Origin: Zopfochytrium polystomum
Lineage: Eukaryota; Chytridiomycota; Chytridiomycetes; Chytridiales; Chytridiaceae
Length of the DNA: 64,000 nucleotides
Direction of reading: 5' to 3'
Assembly: GCA_025765615.1 (NCBI GenBank)
Contig: JAIVFJ010000114.1
Span: forward strand, 62,001 to 126,000
A program made the translations under genes and the position numbers. How positions within the stretch are numbered: position 1 is the first letter of the stretch; each line of letters begins with the position of its first letter. Shown one piece after another: positions 60,014-64,000 of this stretch. The notes beneath the pieces are model-generated. The model saw only the letters and a program-made list of their open reading frames with translations. It ran no database searches and was not told the DNA's origin.

Positions 60014-60948
60014 CAGGCTGTGTGCATGAGTTTTAATATCAAATTAGTGCACTTGTTGTTCTCACCAAAAATGTCTGTCTGGCGTCGAACTGACATAATC
60101 GTAAGCAAGAGGGCCCAGACAGACAGCCAGATTGCACCCACAAAAAAAAAAAAAAAAAAAAGGTAAAAGATTCATTGAAAAAGACAAAAATGCCTATCAG
60201 AAAAATGAAGAGAAAAAGGAGGAAGAAAACTTCAGGAACAATATCAAAAAGGGAAGAGTGTTGTCTCCTTGATAATTAAAGCAGGAAAACTTTGGGGACA
60301 GGGCCAAGACTTGCATCAGTCTGGAAATTATGTTGTTTCTTTCTTTCCAACCAACGCACATCTGCTTGGGCAGGACATTCTCTGATGCAACGACAATATG
60401 ATATCTACTTAATTACTGCTCAATTTGGCACAAGTTTGTTAAGTGTTGAGATTTGAGCCTAGAAAACCAACTTCCTCTGTCGACGGTGGCCTCGTTGCTG
60501 CCGCTGATGCGACTTACACTAAGGAGAGCAGCCGTTTGCTGGATTCCAATGTCTGGGAAAGGCTGAAGTCCTGCTGGTCATTGAGTCTGGAAAGTTAAAC
60601 TAAGCCTGAATCTTCATTATTAGCCCCCTGGCAGTCTCTAATTTGCATCAGAAACTGTTCAAGTCAGTCCCAAACAGCCCGGCATGGGCATTTTAGATTT
60701 TAGGTAGGTTCTTGTGCAAAAAATTTTCTGGTCAAACACTTTTTCTTGGTCCGCCTGTAAACAGTCTACTCTGAGTGAGTGAGTGGAAGGAGTGAATGAA
60801 GTGGAGAGGTGTGTTTGCGGGTGGTCCTTCTCCCCAACTTGGAGAGAAAGAGAAAAAACTCTGTCATGAATAATTGATACATGATGATGATATACATACT
60901 GTAATAGTTGTTAGGCAAGCGTGACTGGCACAGGGTAGAAACCTCTCC

Positions 60949-61169
60949 TATATTATCTGCTTGAGCAGAGGAGGAGGAAAACTGTTGACACTGGGTTTCT
61001 GTTCACTTATTACTCGGAGTATTTGTCATCAGCGCAAGCCAGCGCTCAGGTCTGCATTGGCGGTGGCTCGCTCTCCCATGGGCATCCTGAGAACGATAAC
61101 TGACAGTCACAGTAGGTTCGGGTCTGTCTTGTGCCTCTTGCTGCTAACCAGTCAGTTCCGCCTAACACC
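60949..61169 (+). repeat. repeat R1, unit 2 full copy
   Basis: Copy of 41210-41430. Confidence 0.6.
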
Positions 61170-62207
61170 ATCTGCCTCTGCCAATAACGTCAGCTGGCGT
61201 CATACAAGCCCTTCAACCACAACTGCATCAGCAAGTGTCACAGCAACACTTGCTGCTGTTGGCTGTTGGTTTGTTGTTTGCGCACCTGTGTCAACAGCCA
61301 GATGGCTGCACTCGCCAATGTTGTCGAGGCCAAAAAGGCATGGTCATCCAGCAGATAGACCTATGGTTTTGCATTTTGCTCAGTACTGTAATTGACTTTT
61401 GATTTACATTTCTTTACTTTCAGATGCTTGTGTTCCTTAGACAGATTGGCGATACGCTCACTAAAACTATTGCGATACTTTTTGGCATACTTTTTGCTTT
61501 CGACCGTCAGCGGCAACAGGAAGGACAACAACATTGGGGTAGGCAGGATTCTTGTGGAGCACTGGAGGTTTAGGTGATTGCGAGGCAGCTGCTGCGTGTG
61601 TTGGTGCAAGTTTGGCAAGCAATGGAGGCATTGGGGTCTCAGTGGCAACCACAGAGCCCCAGCACATGACCACAGCAAAAAAGTGTTGGTGTACAGTGAT
61701 GGCACTGGAGCTGTTAACTGAGGTAAAGCAATTTGGTCAGGGTGTTACTGGGCCAGCTAGGGATGCAGGCTTACTGCTTTGGACACCAGGGGACACCCTG
61801 GGACCCAATGCATTTGGTAGTGTAACGGCAGTACCAATGTCATGTGACTTGTGGGAGATAAGTAGTGTGGGAAACAAAAAATAAAAATAAAAACAAACCA
61901 CCACTCTTGTCGACCCTAGCAAACAACAAAGCTGTGGGTCAAGTGCCAACAAAAGGAGAATTGCTGCACAGAGTGCAAAGAACGCAAAACACCAAACTTC
62001 CTTCCATCCCAGACCAGATTGCAGATAGCTTTTGGCCCCAACCTTTGATTGATTCTGTGCAAGAAAATCTGGTCAACTTTGTTTAAATTGGACCCAAAGT
62101 TGCTGTGGCCTCGCCTCAGGTGAGCCAAACCACTAACAGTGCACCAGTCTCTGGCGAAAGGCAAACTGCTATCTTCATATACAAGTCCATTGTGCTAGCT
62201 GTTATCT

Positions 62208-62279
62208 GGCTGCATAGTGTAGGGGTTATCACATCAGATTCTGATTCTGGGGACCCCGGTTCGATTCCGGGTGTGGCCT
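62208..62279 (+). tRNA. tRNA-Gln(CTG), unit 2
   Basis: Identical to 42469-42540. Confidence 0.92.
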
Positions 62280-62728
62280 TGGTTGAATATTTGAAGCAAT
62301 CTGCCAATGGTTTGTTGTACACCATTCCACCACCATGTATGGCTGTTGTCGGCAGAAAATTGCACCATGCTCTAAGAAATCCGTCCTTTATCCCGTCTTT
62401 GCAGAAAATCTAACCCTTTCTGGTAGTCTCCCACCATCTCACTTCACCTGTAGCAAGTTGTACTTCTAGCTAGAGGATGGACTTTTTGGCTGTGACATTC
62501 AAACGTTTGCGGAGATGCCTTGTTTGCCTGATGAGTGCCTCTGTGTGAGACACGCTTGAGTGAAAAGCGCATTGTGGTTAAGAAGCTTTCCTCCTCATGA
62601 ACCGCCATGTTCCTAGCAGGTGGCTGATTATCATGCCACATTTCTGACGCAGTCTTGTCCTAAAATGAACCCGCAGAGCCACAGTTGTGTGCTGGTTGCA
62701 CAAACAGTGCTCGCAATCGTGGAGTGGT

Positions 62729-63054
62729 GGAAATGCAGAGTTGTAACAGAGTAGCTGACAAGCAGAGTGGAGCTGCAGAGTTGCAGGGTTGCAGAGTTGC
62801 GGCAGAGTAGCAGAGCTGCCAAGTTGTGACCAAGTGCCGTAGCAGCAGAGAGACAGAGTCCCAGAGTCAGGGGGTTGCAGAGTTGCAGCAGAGCAGTGGA
62901 GTTGCAAAGAACCAAAGAAAATCAGAGTTGCAGATTAGCAGTGCAGAGTGAATTTGCAGAGTTGCAGAGTCACAGAGTTGTGGAGACGGGGAGTTGCAGA
63001 GCTGCAGAGTAACAGAAGTGTAGAGTAACAGGGCTACAGAGTCACAGTGTGGAA
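62729..63054. repeat. degenerate minisatellite, unit 2
   Basis: Copy of 42990-43315. Confidence 0.9.
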
Positions 63055-63243
63055 GCCTGGTGAGACTGCCTACTCCTGGCGGACAAAGGGTGGGGTACTC
63101 CAGGAGAATCTGTGCATGGAACTGGTGGGTGAAGCGGAATTGGTCTCCATTCAACACAAGCCTCCATCCACCACTCAAAGCCCAAAAGCAACATGAAAAA
63201 CACAAGGGAAACGCGCTTGTAAGGCGTGTGCTAAAGCCGAACA

Positions 63244-63681
63244 CTACAAAATGCGCGGAAGCTTTATTTTAATAAGTGTCAAGAAAATAAAATTTTAGAA
63301 ATAATGTCCAAAAAGTAATGAAAAATATAATGTATAAAGCTTTTTTAAATAAAATTTGATATTTAAGTTTTTTATGGATTGTTTCGCGAGAATTTAGAGT
63401 ATTTTAATCATATTTATGATAATCTTTTCTAATTTTTCTAATTATTTGACTTTTTTTATCCCTAATCCTAATTTTTTGTCTTCTTTTCTAATAATGTGAC
63501 ATAAATATGGTGTATAATTTGAATGAAAAATGTGTAATATATTTTTATCGATTGAATTGTATCTTACATCGGCAGCTAAAGTCTTTTTTTTTAACATTTC
63601 TAATCTAATTTATGGTTTGCAAATCATTTGACAAAGTGTGTAATATATATTTATCGACTAAAATGTATATTGCATCGCCAC
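63244..63681. other. A+T-rich island, unit 2
   Basis: Copy of 43505-43941, one T longer near 63590. Confidence 0.7.
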
Positions 63682-63995
63682 TGTCAGGAACATGGCAGGA
63701 CAAGGCAAGGCATGGCAGACAAGGAACTGAGAGGAGTGATGATTGTATTGGAAACAATAATTCACTTGAGGGATGGGACAGGTCCCCCATCCCCCTTTTA
63801 TACCTTTTGAGAGTGTTCCTTGTCAAGACTCCAAGAAAGTTCCAGAAAGAGCAATTAGTAATACAATGATACCAATGATACCAATGACAACAAGACAAGT
63901 CAGGAAAGCAAAGAAGGTTCCAGAAGGTTCCACAAGGTTCCATGAAGGAATGTTCTAGAAGGTTCCAGAAGGTTTCCAGAGGGTGATTCATAACA
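63682..63995 (-). repeat. 3' LTR of minus-strand chromovirus C, unit 2
   Basis: Copy of the 314-bp LTR at 43942-44255, with the same variant end. The internal part begins at 63996 and leaves the window. Confidence 0.95.
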
Positions 63996-64000
63996 TCATC

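Larger units (their letters stand above)
45932..64000. repeat. tandem duplication, unit 2 (cut by window end)
   Basis: Second copy of the 19.74-kb unit, ending here 5 bases into the internal part of the minus-strand chromovirus. Intergenic stretches hold the same contents as described for unit 1. Confidence 0.95.

Overview
This is eukaryotic nuclear DNA. It contains GT-AG introns, tRNA genes with introns just 3' of the anticodon, LTR and LINE retrotransposons, microsatellites and long homopolymers. No prokaryotic operon, CRISPR array or phage module is visible. The lineage cannot be fixed from the sequence. Very short introns (54-113 nt), a Tf1-like chromovirus and a LINE carrying RNase H fit an early-diverging fungus or another microbial eukaryote.

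Layout. Bases 1-3300 are CpG-rich gene space: the 3' part of a clean multi-exon gene (1-1343), a minus-strand hypothetical ORF (1637-2005) and a broken coding-like tract (2195-3273). From about 3.3 kb the texture changes to CpG-poor repeat and tRNA territory that runs to the end. It holds nested solo LTRs (5530-6240), MITE-like elements, several dispersed repeats and a loose tRNA cluster at 8.9-17.2 kb (Lys, Arg, Ser, Glu, Met, Asp, Tyr, plus decayed copies). A full-length 8.4-kb LINE on the minus strand (17412-25785) has a 17-bp target-site duplication.

From 26.2 kb the window is a tandem duplication with a 19.74-kb period. Each unit has a complete plus-strand Ty3/gypsy chromovirus, about 12.6 kb holding 11 intact-looking tRNA genes, MITEs and satellites, and then a minus-strand chromovirus end. 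In unit 1 that last element (C) is cut by the second complete chromovirus (B). B looks like a crossover product. Its 5' LTR (353 bp) and early gag differ from copy A, while everything from about 27065/46804 onward matches A apart from rare SNPs and homopolymer changes. The best reading is unequal recombination between two chromovirus copies that duplicated a tRNA-rich block. Unit 2 is cut by the window end.

The chromovirus is the most informative system here, because its whole expression programme can be read from the DNA. The LTR carries a long phased array of heat-shock-type GAA/TTC pentamers and a TATA box. The predicted RNA 5' end is exactly complementary over 11 nt to the site just after the LTR, which is Tf1-type self-priming. 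Gag and Pol overlap in the -1 frame at a C CCA AAC slippery heptamer followed by a potential H-type pseudoknot. Pol has intact protease, reverse transcriptase, RNase H, integrase (D,D35E) and chromodomain. Near-identical LTRs and intact frames point to recent activity.

The tRNA genes are unusual in density (about one per kb), in isoacceptor variety, in how many carry introns (Lys, Met, Tyr, Asn, Phe), and in mostly lacking a nearby T-run terminator. All calls come from reading the sequence; no database search or folding program was run.
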